Below are positions 12,833 to 22,752 of a DNA stretch of 64,000 nt, in pieces. Location of the stretch: assembly GCA_027946555.1 (NCBI GenBank), contig JAPEVC010000084.1, positions 1-64,000 on the forward strand, in the 5' to 3' direction. A program made the translations under genes and the position numbers. The stretch's first letter is position 1, and each line of letters opens with the position of its first letter. Origin of the DNA: Gnomoniopsis sp. IMI 355080 (taxonomy: Eukaryota; Ascomycota; Sordariomycetes; Diaporthales; Gnomoniaceae). Under the pieces are notes generated by a model that saw only the letters and a list, made by a program, of their open reading frames with translations, had not been told where the DNA came from and ran no database searches.

Positions 12833-14959
12833 ATGGACTCTGCGGCAATGGCCTTCCCTCCAAACGAGACCGAGTCTCAAATCCAGAACAAATACACGCA
12901 CACGCCAAAGCACAGTCTCGCCAACATGGTCACACGATGGGTGTCAAGAAGATCAACAGACTCCTCCAGCCGCTACTCCACTTCGTCGGCCGGAGTGGAA
13001 TCCACCTCGCGCCCATCTTCAGATTTATCCACACGCAATACCTCCTCCTCCTCCAACGACGAACACTCAGTCCACACCTCCTCGTCAAGTGGAGCCGCGT
13101 TGCACCCACCCATCCACCATCACAGCATGTTCCGCCCACGGGGACCACCGCCGCACCACCTGCCTCCTCGCTCTTCCATCTCGTCCGACGTCTCCAGCAT
13201 AGCCTCTAAAAGCACTTCCACGGGAGCAACGTCGATATCCTCATATGACCTTCACCCAGCTTTTCGTCGCCACGTCTTCCCGCACCTGCCTCTCTCGTCT
13301 ATGTACGAAGATACAGAGCTCGTTTGGGCGACACCACCGCCAACCCAGGCGAAAGGGCCCTCCAGCTTCCTCCAACAGCATCGTGATAGCACCGGGAGCT
13401 CCTTCTTCTTCGATGAGGCGCCAGCCTCCCGCCCAGCCACTCCGCCGTACCACGCTTCCTCCCTCAAGACACCAGTGCGTGACATATCCAGGCTTCCAGT
13501 CTTTGCCATAAGCCCTCCCGACAAGATCTTCATCGAGCCTGCAGACCTCCAGCGTGAGGCCGCCGTAGCAGCACCATTCAGCCCAGCTGTGGACCTCGTG
13601 CGCACTGCCATGCTCGCAAGCAAAGACCGAGCAGAAAACCACAGCACCACAGTCTACGCCGTCGACATATCCCCAGCATCGTACATCATCGCAAGCAAGC
13701 ACGGCGACAAAACGATCCGCATCCATAGCGTCGTGAATGGACCCCACCAGAACCAATACCCAGCCGGCGGCGGCACCGGCATCTCCCTCCAAGCAACCCT
13801 CAAGACGAGCTTCTACGTGCAAATGCAGCCCCGGTCCCGCGACTTCTTCATTACCAGCCATGCCATCCTCTCCGAGACGCGCAGCCTACTCGCCATCGCC
13901 TCTGGCTTCGGCCACACGCTCGAGATCTGGGACTGGGCGCGCCGCAAGAAGCTCCAGGTGATTTCCGACGCGGCGTACCGCTGGGCGAGCCCGAAGGGCG
14001 TAGACATCTACGACACGAGCTGCTCATGTCCGCTGGTGTGCTACCACGGCGGCAGTGGCCAAGAGGGCAACGATGACACCATCTCCGTGTACCCTGTCGC
14101 GCCTCCCAGTCTCCACGGAAGCCCGACGGCCAAAAACCCGCCCTTTGGCGCACCCACGGTCATCAATCTCGCCAACGCCGGCCTGCCTCACATCCCAAAG
14201 TTCCCCGAGCTCGCCATCTCCTCTACCACCAACCCACCACTACTCGTCGCCGCCGCCGGCCCTCGGCCCCCTCGCCCCGGCCATCCACCTCCAACACACG
14301 CCGCCATGCTCATGGCGTGGACGCTACCCACCGCCAACGACGCCGGCAGCGGCGGCACCTCCGCGGCGGCACCCCACCTATGGCGCGTCGCACTCCCCAC
14401 ACAGCACGCACAGCTCGCGACGTCCCTCCCCTGTGGCCTCGCTACGCACGGCAACATCGCAGTATCGATCTGGATCCCACATGGCGTGCGTGTGATTGGA
14501 CGGCCAGGCGCGTGGCAGGTGGAGCCCGTCGCAGCAATCCACGAGCGGTACGTGCTCGTGTGGCGGCTAGAAGAGGGTACGACGAGCGTCTTTGCCATCC
14601 CGAACCAGAACACGCTGGCGTGCGTGAGCCCCGATTGTCGCTTCGTTGCGTATCGCCAGGGACCAGGGGCGGATACGCTGGCGACTGCGGGAGGTGGAGG
14701 CGGCGGCAGAGAGGTGTGTCTAGTGGTGTTGGATGCGATGCGTGGGGGGAGGGAGGTGTGGCGGACGCCGGGGCGCGGAGGTGGCGGATGTCGTCTGGAG
14801 GGGAGGGATTGTGGGCAGTTGATGGATTTATCGAGGGTGTCGGCGCTGGCGTTCTCGGGCGACGGGCAGAAGTTGTTGATAGGGGACACGGGGGGGTCGG
14901 TAGGCGTTTATGAGGTTCGGACTACGGCTCATGGTGATTTCACTCTCGGCGTTGTGTAG
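12833..14959 (+). CDS. WD40-like beta-propeller protein with Ser-rich N-terminus
   Basis: A 708-residue protein in a single exon. Residues 1-130 are low-complexity and Ser/Thr/Pro-rich (probably disordered). WD-type blades are visible near residue 275 (VDISPASYIIASKHGDKTIRI), near 345 (LLAIASGFGHTLEIWDWA) and at the C-terminus (SALAFSGDGQKLLIGDTGG, ending VGVYEV). The intervening blades are degenerate. Such proteins act as scaffolds, and no enzymatic motif is seen. The gene is GC-rich, so long spurious frames appear on the opposite strand; they have no domain support. The role is unknown. Confidence 0.75.
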   Translation: MDSAAMAFPPNETESQIQNKYTHTPKHSLANMVTRWVSRRSTDSSSRYSTSSAGVESTSRPSSDLSTRNTSSSSNDEHSVHTSSSSGAALHPPIHHHSMFRPRGPPPHHLPPRSSISSDVSSIASKSTSTGATSISSYDLHPAFRRHVFPHLPLSSMYEDTELVWATPPPTQAKGPSSFLQQHRDSTGSSFFFDEAPASRPATPPYHASSLKTPVRDISRLPVFAISPPDKIFIEPADLQREAAVAAPFSPAVDLVRTAMLASKDRAENHSTTVYAVDISPASYIIASKHGDKTIRIHSVVNGPHQNQYPAGGGTGISLQATLKTSFYVQMQPRSRDFFITSHAILSETRSLLAIASGFGHTLEIWDWARRKKLQVISDAAYRWASPKGVDIYDTSCSCPLVCYHGGSGQEGNDDTISVYPVAPPSLHGSPTAKNPPFGAPTVINLANAGLPHIPKFPELAISSTTNPPLLVAAAGPRPPRPGHPPPTHAAMLMAWTLPTANDAGSGGTSAAAPHLWRVALPTQHAQLATSLPCGLATHGNIAVSIWIPHGVRVIGRPGAWQVEPVAAIHERYVLVWRLEEGTTSVFAIPNQNTLACVSPDCRFVAYRQGPGADTLATAGGGGGGREVCLVVLDAMRGGREVWRTPGRGGGGCRLEGRDCGQLMDLSRVSALAFSGDGQKLLIGDTGGSVGVYEVRTTAHGDFTLGVV

Positions 14960-15396
14960 AAAAAGAAAAGTGATCGTTTCCCTCTCCTTTTGAATCTGTG
15001 ATGTAGATGAAGTTGACTGTGCGCGGCAAATCAAAACTTGCCCCGACCACGTATATAAAGATCTAGCATGTTGTGTTGAGTGCCATGTTGTCTGCCAGTC
15101 TATCCGTACTTGTGCTTGGTCTATAAGTCCTCATCAGCAGAAAATTCTCTGTCTGTAGAAATTTACAGGTAGATATATATCGTATCATGTAACACGTCGT
15201 CCGATTCTGTATCAGTTGCGATCCACAAGTCTATCCGCCGTTCATCCACGCCGGCTGTGTCGACAACCTCGGTCTATACAAATCATTCGCCGTGGCAGCC
15301 TTTTGTCGTCGGAAGCCCTGCCCGTAGATATCACAATCACTACACACCGCATCAGCCTCTCTCTGTCTCAGATCACACATTAGGGAGGGTTCCAAC
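14960..15396. other. Convergent intergenic spacer
   Basis: A shared 3' region of the WD40-like gene (+) and the alpha-amylase (-). No gene is seen; both transcripts should terminate here. Confidence 0.4.
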
Positions 15397-17343
15397 TCAC
15401 AAGTCACAAATATCAATCTCCTCCCTCCGCGGCGCATTCCTAGCCACCCACACTGCCACACTCCTCGGCGCAGCCTTAAACTCCCCCCAACCATTCGCAT
15501 CCACCACCGTCTCCCCGGGACACCCACCCAACACGTCCGTCCAGCATTCGCCGGCATGTTGGGGCCCCACAAACATCCACTTACTCACCCAGCGCCTCGC
15601 ATTCGTCATGACCACCGCCAGCCCTGCGCCTTTGTTGTCGCCGAATGAAGGGTGACACCCTGGGTGACCGGCACGCGTCCAGCCGATGCAGTGGGGTGCG
15701 TCGAAATAGTCCGTCTGCGGGCCGTAGGCATAGAGCTTGCGGGCGAGAAGGAGGAGAGGGAGGTAAGGGAGCGGCTGGATGAAGCCGGGCCCGTGGGGTT
15801 TGGTGTAGCCGTAGAGGTCGCCATAGAAGACGCAGGGCAGGGAAGGGGTGGCGCGTAGGAGGATGAGAGCGTAGGCTAGCGGGGCGAAGAAGGCTGCTAC
15901 CGGGGTCTGGAAGGAAGATGGTGTGTGTAAGTATGGTTCCGTGAAATGAATTGGGTGGACGGAGACGTACTTCTAGTGATTGGCCTTCCATCTGTGTATT
16001 AAGAAGATGCTACGTCAGCGGGTTGGGACAAACTTGGGGGAACTTGCAAAGATACAGACCGTGTCGTGATTTGTAACAAACGTCTACATCGCCATCAGTC
16101 AGCATATACACCCCCCCCTCCAGAAACATCCCGTCAGAACTCACCACCGCATTTGCAGGCTTCAACTCCACCAAAGTGCCCTCGAACACACTCCTCAGGT
16201 CCGAATTGGGACACATGGAAAGGCGCGAAAAGTTGGACACCAGCCGCACATCAAACAGCGAGAGTCGGTGGTCCATGTACTCGATATACTTGGCCAGCAC
16301 CTCGGAATCCTCCCGCCAGTACTCCCCGACAAGGAACCAGTTCCGGCCTACCGTGGCGTCGATGTGTCTGACAAAGTCCTTGAGAAACTTGGCCGAGTAG
16401 TGCTTGATGGCGTCCAGCCGTAGCCCACTCAGGGGCATCTGGGACGCGAGCCACTGGATCCAGTGGAAGAGGTCGTGGCGGACCTCTGGGTGGCTGTGAT
16501 CGACATTGGCAAACATCCTGTGGGCAAGCCATTGTCAACCATTGTGCACAGGTTATCGGGGGGAAACAGTCTGATTGACCGGAGTGCCGCCCCACTCACA
16601 GGTAGTCGTAGTTGCCCAGCTCCTCATCCACATCCTCGGCCCACGACTTGTCCTCGAACTTCCACACCCCATTCGTCTTGGTCTTGTGGTCATAGTCGAT
16701 GCCGTTGAAGTGGCGCTTATCCCACTTCAAAGGGCTATAGGCATCCCCTCTTCCAGGAAATTCATACATGCACCAAGCCTCAATCACATTGGGCTCCTCT
16801 ACCGCGGTTGTCCGATCTACACAACAAATCAGCACTCCGAAGCCACCACTCCCTCTCGGTGTTCCAGTCAGGTAGGTAGACATTCCGCGAACCACACCCC
16901 AGAGAACGCAGGGGAATTCACCTACCCTTCGGGTCCACCTTGACAGCAGCCACCTCCTCGGCCGCATCAGCCGCGGCACGATGATTCAAGACCGTATCAA
17001 ACAGCACCCCCATGCCGCGCTCGCGCGCACGCTCTGCCAAAGCAACCAGCTCAGCTTTGGTGCCCCACTTGGTGTGCACGGCGCCCTTTTGGTGGAATTC
17101 CCCCAGATCGTACAGGTCGTAAATGTCGTAGCCGTTGCCAGTATACCAGCCGGCCTTGCAAGCTGGGGGAAGCCACAGGGACGAGAGGCCCAGGTGCTGA
17201 AGCGCGGGCAACGCGGCTTCTAGACGGCGCCAGTGCGCTGCGTCAGACGGGAGGTACCATTCAAAGGCCTGGAAGAGGGTGGCGTTGTCCGGGGGTGATG
17301 ATGATGATGGGTAACCGGGCGGTTGTGGGGATGTGAAGGCCAT
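15397..17343 (-). CDS. Intracellular GH13 alpha-amylase (GH13_5-like)
   Basis: Hydrolyses alpha-1,4-glucans. Six exons on the minus strand: 16926-17343, 16600-16816, 16145-16517, 16060-16083, 15971-15991 and 15397-15906, giving 520 residues. All four GH13 motifs are visible: DTVLNH (region I), GLRLDAIKH with the nucleophile Asp (II), FLVGEYW with the acid/base Glu (III) and FVTNHDT (IV). There is no signal peptide, so it probably acts in the cytosol, as known for the fungal GH13_5 group. Two tiny exons of 24 and 21 bp encode the NHDT motif and the GQSLE motif just after it; skipping both would remove region IV in frame. The donor after the 24-bp exon (GTCTGT) is weak. Confidence 0.9.
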
Positions 17344-18187
17344 TATTGCTCGAAAACCTTACTATTATGGTAATGTGAGGGGTCAACCGCGCTCAGGCTT
17401 TGTTGGGGGGAGGGCGGCGATCTCTTGGGGGTTGGAAGCAACTGCAACGGTGGAGATTGGTCGTGTCAAGTGAGTGATTGACTTGATTCAAATTTACAAC
17501 CACATCAAATGTAGACTTTGCAGCAAATCGACATGTCACAAGGTGTTGAGGGCTGATGATCGTGGCTCAGAGTCATGGTGGACGTTGAAATGATCACGTA
17601 ATCAACCGCCCTGCAGGCTCTCAACCCAAAAAATACCCACCAAAAGTTCATCAGGCCCACTGCTGCGTGGACACATAACTGCGAAATGATTTATTAGTGG
17701 TGCTGTGACTTGGCAGTCGCCACCTGCTTACTCGTATTGCGATTCATGCTGTAAACGTATTTTTGAGAAGTGTTCCTTTTGAGTCCACGCAAGGGAGGCC
17801 TCAGTGAGTGGGTGTTTTCTTGTCTTCGCGATGTTTCGATAAGTATGCAGTATCTAGTCCCGTTCCTATCCCAAGGTATCTAATCAGGCAATTGGGTAGG
17901 TATCACTTGCAGCCAGGACTGCTAAAATGAAAAGTATAAATGTCTAAATACCGAAATTATAAATAATGATAAAAAAAATAAGAAGTCGAATATTTATTAA
18001 TATTTTGCTTTCTATACAAGTCTGGCCTTTCATATATGTATCACGGCAACACAGCTACCTCAAAAAAAAAATCTAAAACATCATTGTGGAGCGCCTGTGG
18101 CCCAAACGTTCCTCATCTCTTTAAACCCAACTTACAACTAGAGGACGTCACTATCCCCGCCATACATCCATCGAGATTACTACTCTT
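17344..18187. other. Intergenic: amylase promoter side and AT-rich patch
   Basis: Upstream region of the amylase and downstream region of the first UstYa gene. About 17930-18020 is AT-rich with A-runs. No gene is seen. Confidence 0.4.
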
Positions 18188-19167
18188 TCAAGGGCGTCCT
18201 TCTTTTTCAAGAGCTCCTGGGACACGTACAAAGCCTGAGACGTTAAGACTATGGACGTTGTGCTCCTCAGCCCAGTCGAGTACTTTTGAGTATGGTCGAC
18301 ACTTGTGCATGCTGCTCATAGCAAGTGTCAGATAGTACAAGTGAAGTCAGCATAGGAGTACATACACGTTGAAGTCGGGGAATGCTTGTTCGAAGCCCTT
18401 TGTCCAAACATATGTCACCATACCGAGATCAGGCTCGCACATAAGCTAAGGGCATGTCAGTGGTTTTACCCAAATGAGTCGCCCAGCCTGCCTTACCTTT
18501 TGTCGCAGCATATCTATACAGTGGTCTGCAATTCAAGGTCAGCGCAGCTCTTCGTTCGGCTTTGAAGGGCTAAGTTCTAACCCAGATGAAACCTCAGCGT
18601 CTCAGGATCGTCCCTCCACTCCTTCTTCTTTGGCAGATAGTGATCCATATACGATGCTTGACGCAACATATTCAGACAGTGGAGTCCATGGAACACTTCA
18701 AAGGCACCCATGTACCCACCGCCCATCTCCTTGGTATATTCGGCCGCATACTCCGAAGCGTTGATTCTGTCCACATCGTCCTTTGACAGTCGCATCAGGC
18801 CTCCTTTGGCAAAAGTGATCTTGTCCCACTTCTCATCGATCTCATCACTCGGTGCCGCACTGAATTCGTGGGGGACTCTCAGCGTCCCGTTGAAGCGCTG
18901 GATCTCCAGGTCGTTGTCGTCGAAGATCTCGAGCGCTGGAGACCAGGTACTCATCTTTTGTGTGCACTTGTTCTTGGGTTGAACAGATGCAACGGTACTG
19001 AAAGCAAGCAGACTAAAGAGGATACCGACGAAAATCCCAGCAAAGAAACAACGCCAGTTCAGGGATCTGTCTCGTATAGTGGGCTCCGCGATGTCATCAT
19101 CATGGGGCAGTAGTTTCTCGTCGTCACCATCTTCACTCAGACATTCGTAGCTGGGCGGGTTCTTCAT
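18188..19167 (-). CDS. UstYa-family (DUF3328) protein A, RiPP-type oxidase
   Basis: A member of the UstYa/DUF3328 family, membrane-anchored oxidative enzymes used in fungal RiPP (dikaritin) cyclisation and in some other mycotoxin pathways. Four exons on the minus strand: 18582-19167, 18497-18525 (29 bp), 18366-18445 and 18188-18311, giving 272 residues. One membrane helix lies at about residues 40-61, after a charged cytosolic N-terminus. The two diagnostic HxxHC motifs are present: HGLHC at 160-164 and HLDHC at 194-198, the second created only by splicing. The C-terminal MHKCRPYSKVLDWAEEH segment also matches the family. The ATG at 19167 is chosen over in-frame non-ATG codons because the family usually starts with a short acidic tail. 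It lies 3.3 kb from the precursor gene, with UstYa B between. Confidence 0.9.
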
Positions 19168-19289
19168 GGCTCCTTGCGTTATGTGTTGTAGATGGTGCAA
19201 TCCGACAAGGATCAGAATCAAAGAGCTATGGTAAGTGCTGCAATAGTACTGGCCCTCTCCGTCAGGCAGGGTCAGATAAAGGTACACGC

Positions 19290-19757
19290 CTACTTGGGAA
19301 GTTGCCAGTTACAGATAGCCATCATCTGCTCCCGTCGTATGGACTCGGCGTGCTCCTCGGCCTCGCGTAGTCTTGCATAGTCGTGGCTGCGTTGTATCTA
19401 CGTACCTACTCAGGGCTTACTGTGAATCCTTCTCGGCCCATCCACACACAGTCCTCGGATCAAAATCAATCTATCGGGACCGGTGTGATATGAACATACC
19501 TGCTGCCTGAAAGAACTGGAACGGAACGCCGATGAAGTTCCCCGGGTGTGTGGCAGGACCAGGCAACGGCGGCTAAGAGTACGCCGCCACTAGTTAGTAG
19601 ATCTGCCGTGTTAATTGCGCACGTTTGGCGCCAAAAGAAAGTTGAGGTAATTATTCTTAAGTCACATCTACCTATAGTCTGATACACAATTCCTTTGACC
19701 GGCAACGCCACATACCCAATCAATTGCGGGCTAAATGCACAGATGAGGCTATACAGC
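19290..19757 (-). pseudogene. Possible small or decayed gene, unknown function
   Basis: Several coding-like pieces lie in order on the minus strand. The first starts MLYSLICAFSPQLIGYVALP (hydrophobic). A second reads GGVLLAAVAWSCHTPG and would continue as NFIGVPFQFFQAA in the next frame. The last piece, ending at 19290, is strongly helical and charged (HDYARLREAEEHAESIRREQ, then MMAICNWQLPK). No splice choice joins all three in one frame, and one G too many in a GGGG run (about 19540) would explain the middle break. It may be a transporter or membrane-protein relic. I do not recognise the family. Confidence 0.3.
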
Positions 19758-20167
19758 ATTAAGACTGACTGGTGGAAGTTGGCAGAGGGAGTATATTGTG
19801 GCGCCGGTAGGAGTATTGCATTTTGTGTGTCTAGGACTTCTCACCGGCCTAGTATTTGTTAGTAACTCGATGGTTCGACATCTTGCCGAGCGGAGAAATG
19901 CTCGGTGGTAATATTAAGTGCTGACCTTGGGGCTTGGGCCAGAACGGCTCCAGCGGCCCTAGTAGTATTGATCCGGGATTCGCCAACAGTGACACTTCGG
20001 GGCATCTTCAAGCGCTAACAACACTTCAGTATTGCATTACAGCTATCAACTGCAGCTATCGACGAGGGATTGGTGGAGGGGGTATATTTCGTCGCAGATA
20101 TTACGAAGTTGCACAAAGATGGGAAAAATAAGAAATTTACGCTGGTGTATTTACACAAGGCTAAGAC

Positions 20168-20380
20168 GCTGACTGCAGCCGTTCAAGTGCGGGAGGATCA
20201 CCAATAATCGATGACTTGCAGAGTGTGATGAATCTCCGGCTGCGATTGTGCTGCTGACGGCAGCCGTTGTCCGGGAGGATCACTACCTAGGTGTTAACCA
20301 AAGACTTGCAACAGTGTGATGAAGCTGTGGCTTGATGAATCTATGGCTGAGATTGTGCCGCGTGGACGTCAGCCACCGCC
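20168..20380. repeat. Imperfect tandem direct repeat, about 85 bp period
   Basis: A segment beginning GCTGACTGCAGCCGTT at 20168 recurs from 20253 as GCTGACGGCAGCCGTT. Both are followed by CGGGAGGATCAC, GACTTGCA and GTGTGATGAA blocks in the same order, with indels. The GATGAATCT...GATTGTG block appears once more near 20335-20360. It lies in the divergent region between UstYa A and UstYa B. It could be a decayed repeat or a regulatory array. Confidence 0.6.
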
Positions 20381-21108
20381 CGCGGGATAGCATCCCACCA
20401 GGGCTTTTCATGACCCATTTATCTCTGGGCCTATCTGTTGCTATTGCTTAGTGCCTCGTTTTGCTTTACAAGAATCCCGGATAAGTATTAGTACATACCT
20501 AGGTAGGCAAATGTGCTTTCACGTTGGTCGTAGTCACATCACTGCTGTTTCTATAGCCAGAAGATATAGGAGGCCTGGTAGGGAAGTGCAGGTAATAGAT
20601 TCCTATTGACATTCGTGAAATACACCGCCCCGGTGAATCTGATATGCATGACTTTTAGCCTCCGTCTACTGTGTTTTTAAGTTTTGCCCTATGCAGCCTA
20701 ACCCAGCTGATACCCCAGGCCGTGCAGCGGGATAGGACCGTGCCGCTGTGGGGATGTGACTAGTCCCTCAGCCCTGTGACAAGGGTGCACCGTTGAACTG
20801 CGCCGTAGGCCGAATTGCCACACAGCCAAGACAGCAGCGCTATCAGCGCTAGGCTTTCCGGTAGTAGATGAAAAAAAGTCTCCGAAGACCAGTCTCACCG
20901 TATCTAAGACTGGGCGTAGCTATGTTATCACCGTTTTTGGGGGCTGTGATGATAACCCCCGAGCCCGTCCCGGTACCCGCCCGGATCATCTATCACCAGG
21001 ACGGTCGAAGGATTATCGAAGGACTTATTCTGTGAGCTAGAATTCCAGCTTGTCTCCTCGGTAGACTTTTGTTTCTTCAGGTGCCGAGTAACGGTTTATT
21101 TTAGCATC

Positions 21109-22017
21109 ATGTTTCCAAATCTACGACTCCCAACAGCTCGGTACACCCTACTGGGCGACGACAACGACTCAGGCGAGAAGACATCTTCAGGAAGTAGGGC
21201 CCCAGGATCTCATTTCTTCACGCACCTGGTTAATTACTGGCGAGAGCTGGCAATTTTATGCCTCTGTGTCGTGTGTGCATTCCTCACGTTCGAGCACTCT
21301 CTGAAGCCATTTAGAGGGGGTACAGGCGCACAAGTCCAAGACTATCGTAAGTGTCGTCAAAACTCTAAAAGGGAGATAATAGCTCATATTCACAGGTCTG
21401 ACATCGGATGATGAGCGCTGGAGACAATTTCATTGGGTCTCTGACGTCTACAGCTCCAAAGACCCGGGAGCTAAAGACGCTGTGAATGCGGCCTGGGATC
21501 GAATTGTGCCAGCGTTTGGATTTGTAGCTGTCAATCATACGTGGGCTGCAGAGCACAATCTCCCCGCCAGCATGGGCCTTCCTTCGGATTCTTCAAAAGG
21601 TGTCTACATTATCGATGCGTCAGTCTCTCTATATCCCCCATAAACGCAGTGCATGCAGTTGTTGACGTTTTTGTCTCTAGATACCATCAGCTCCACTGTC
21701 TCACCATCATCCGCAAGACCCTCACCGAAATCGTCTCGGGCAAGACTCCAAGTGTACCAATGCCGCATTCAATACATTGTTTCGATAGTTTGTTGCAATA
21801 TGTAATATGTGGTAACTCCGGGGATACTTTGCTGTATACCTGGGGTCGCAACGAGACGGGGGATGGGCAGCTGCGGAAATGTGTTGATTGGGAGAGCAGG
21901 AAGAAGTGGGCGAGAGAAAACACGGCGTGCTATGCAGACGGTGATCATCCAATTCCGTTGTTTGATCATTTCAATCACTGCGAGATCACCGATGATGGCA
22001 TATCGGGTGTTTTGTGA
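21109..22017 (+). CDS. UstYa-family (DUF3328) protein B
   Basis: A second UstYa-type protein. Three exons, 21109-21346, 21396-21618 and 21681-22017, give 265 residues. A membrane helix lies at about 46-62 after a polar N-terminus (ARYTLLGDDNDSGEK). Both HxxHC motifs are clear: HQLHC at 156-160 and HSIHC at 183-187. The C-terminal part (DGQLRKCVDWESRKKWAREN...) matches the family's usual end. It points toward the precursor gene, whose 3' end is 428 bp downstream. It differs from UstYa A and C in loop lengths, so the three are diverged paralogs and not recent duplicates. A role in oxidative cross-linking of the precursor core is inferred from family and neighbourhood. Confidence 0.92.
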
Positions 22018-22445
22018 TGGTTTGTTTGGTTTCGGAAAATGTACAGGAGTTGGTAGAGAGGAAGAATCAGCTGTCCAGAGTAGCTATACAGCCCTAAATT
22101 CGCTCGAAGATAAATATCTACATAAGAACAGCCACGGGCATAATGCTATTCCACTGTATTTGACTAATACGCCAAGCTCGCGTTCGTTATATCCCGATTT
22201 ATAGGTTGCCCGTACCTGAAGTCTACGGCTCTCAATCACTACTAATCACGTCTCTGTCTCTCGATTTATGAAATGTGTCACAAATTCTATAGCTTGAAAA
22301 AGATCATTTCTTAATACATAATCGTGCATTGTCACGCATCGAGTTTTCATTGCCACTGACTGTCTTACAAATGATGTGTCCCGGTCTGGAAATTATATCC
22401 CTTCTCCACCCCCCCCGGGTACTTAGGTACACAGCCGAACATGGC
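22018..22445. other. Convergent spacer between UstYa B and the precursor gene
   Basis: Shared 3' region, AT-rich around 22250-22330. No gene is seen. Confidence 0.4.
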
Positions 22446-22752
22446 CTACCAGCCTTCAGCGATTTGGCCACCATCGACGACTTCCTCATTGCGTTTCCAG
22501 CCCTCGGCTATTTGGCCACCATCGACGACTTCCTCATTGCGTTTCCAGCCCTCAGCGATTTGGCCACCATCGACAGATTCCTCACCGCGCTTGAGGGCTT
22601 CGCCGACGGGAGCGATACTGGTGGCTCCTAGATTTTCATCAGCAAAGAAGGATACGAATTTGAACTCGCATAATCAACATACCTGCACGTGGCAGAGCCA
22701 CGACTTGACTGATCATGCCAAGACTGGCGAGGGAGATGAGAAAGTAATTCAT
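22446..22752 (-). CDS. Fungal RiPP precursor peptide, UstA/dikaritin-like, three Kex2-flanked repeats
   Basis: Two exons on the minus strand, 22683-22752 and 22446-22627, with a 55-bp phase-1 intron (GTATGT...CTAG), give 83 residues. Residues 1-23 are a signal peptide (MNYFLISLASLGMISQVVAL, then PRA). A short pro-segment ends in KR at 36-37. Then come three repeats: GEESVDGGQIAEGWKR (38-53), NEEVVDGGQIAEGWKR (54-69) and NEEVVDGGQIAEGW (70-83, ending at the stop). Secretion signal, intron after the signal peptide, and repeated cores divided by Lys-Arg Kex2 sites are the hallmarks of UstYa-associated RiPP precursors. The gene lies between two UstYa genes. The invariant part is DGGQIAEGW; the N-terminal half of the unit varies (GEES versus NEEV). 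Without Tyr the product cannot be a classical dikaritin. Both exons are too short for ordinary gene finders. Confidence 0.9.
22449..22586 (-). repeat. Three 48-bp in-frame tandem repeats coding the RiPP core
   Basis: Units lie at 22539-22586, 22491-22538 and 22449-22490 (the last lacks the Lys-Arg codons and ends at the stop). Units two and three are nearly identical in DNA, and unit one differs at its N-terminal codons. The exact 48-bp period keeps the reading frame, so copy number can change without breaking the gene, as in other fungal repeat precursors. The opposite strand is also open through the repeats, but that is a by-product. Confidence 0.95.

Larger units (their letters stand above)
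19168..21108. other. Divergent intergenic region between UstYa A and UstYa B
   Basis: Holds a possible decayed minus-strand gene (19290-19757), an imperfect tandem repeat (20168-20380) and the promoters of the two UstYa genes. No other gene is seen. Confidence 0.5.

Noticed and set aside
13241..13861. 206-residue minus-strand frame
   Set aside because: Lies wholly over the WD40-like coding exon with no domain support.
14188..14889. 233-residue minus-strand frame opposite the WD40-like gene
   Set aside because: GC-rich shadow frame, Pro/Ser low complexity, no domain; the plus strand has WD motifs.
18036..18335. Plus-strand 99-residue frame
   Set aside because: Opposite the last exon of UstYa A, which carries family motifs.
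22329..22631. Plus-strand frame with three 16-residue repeats (LATIDDFLIAFPAL) as a gene
   Set aside because: It is the shadow of the RiPP repeats on the other strand. It has no signal peptide, Kex2 sites or partner, whereas the minus strand has all of them and a proper intron.
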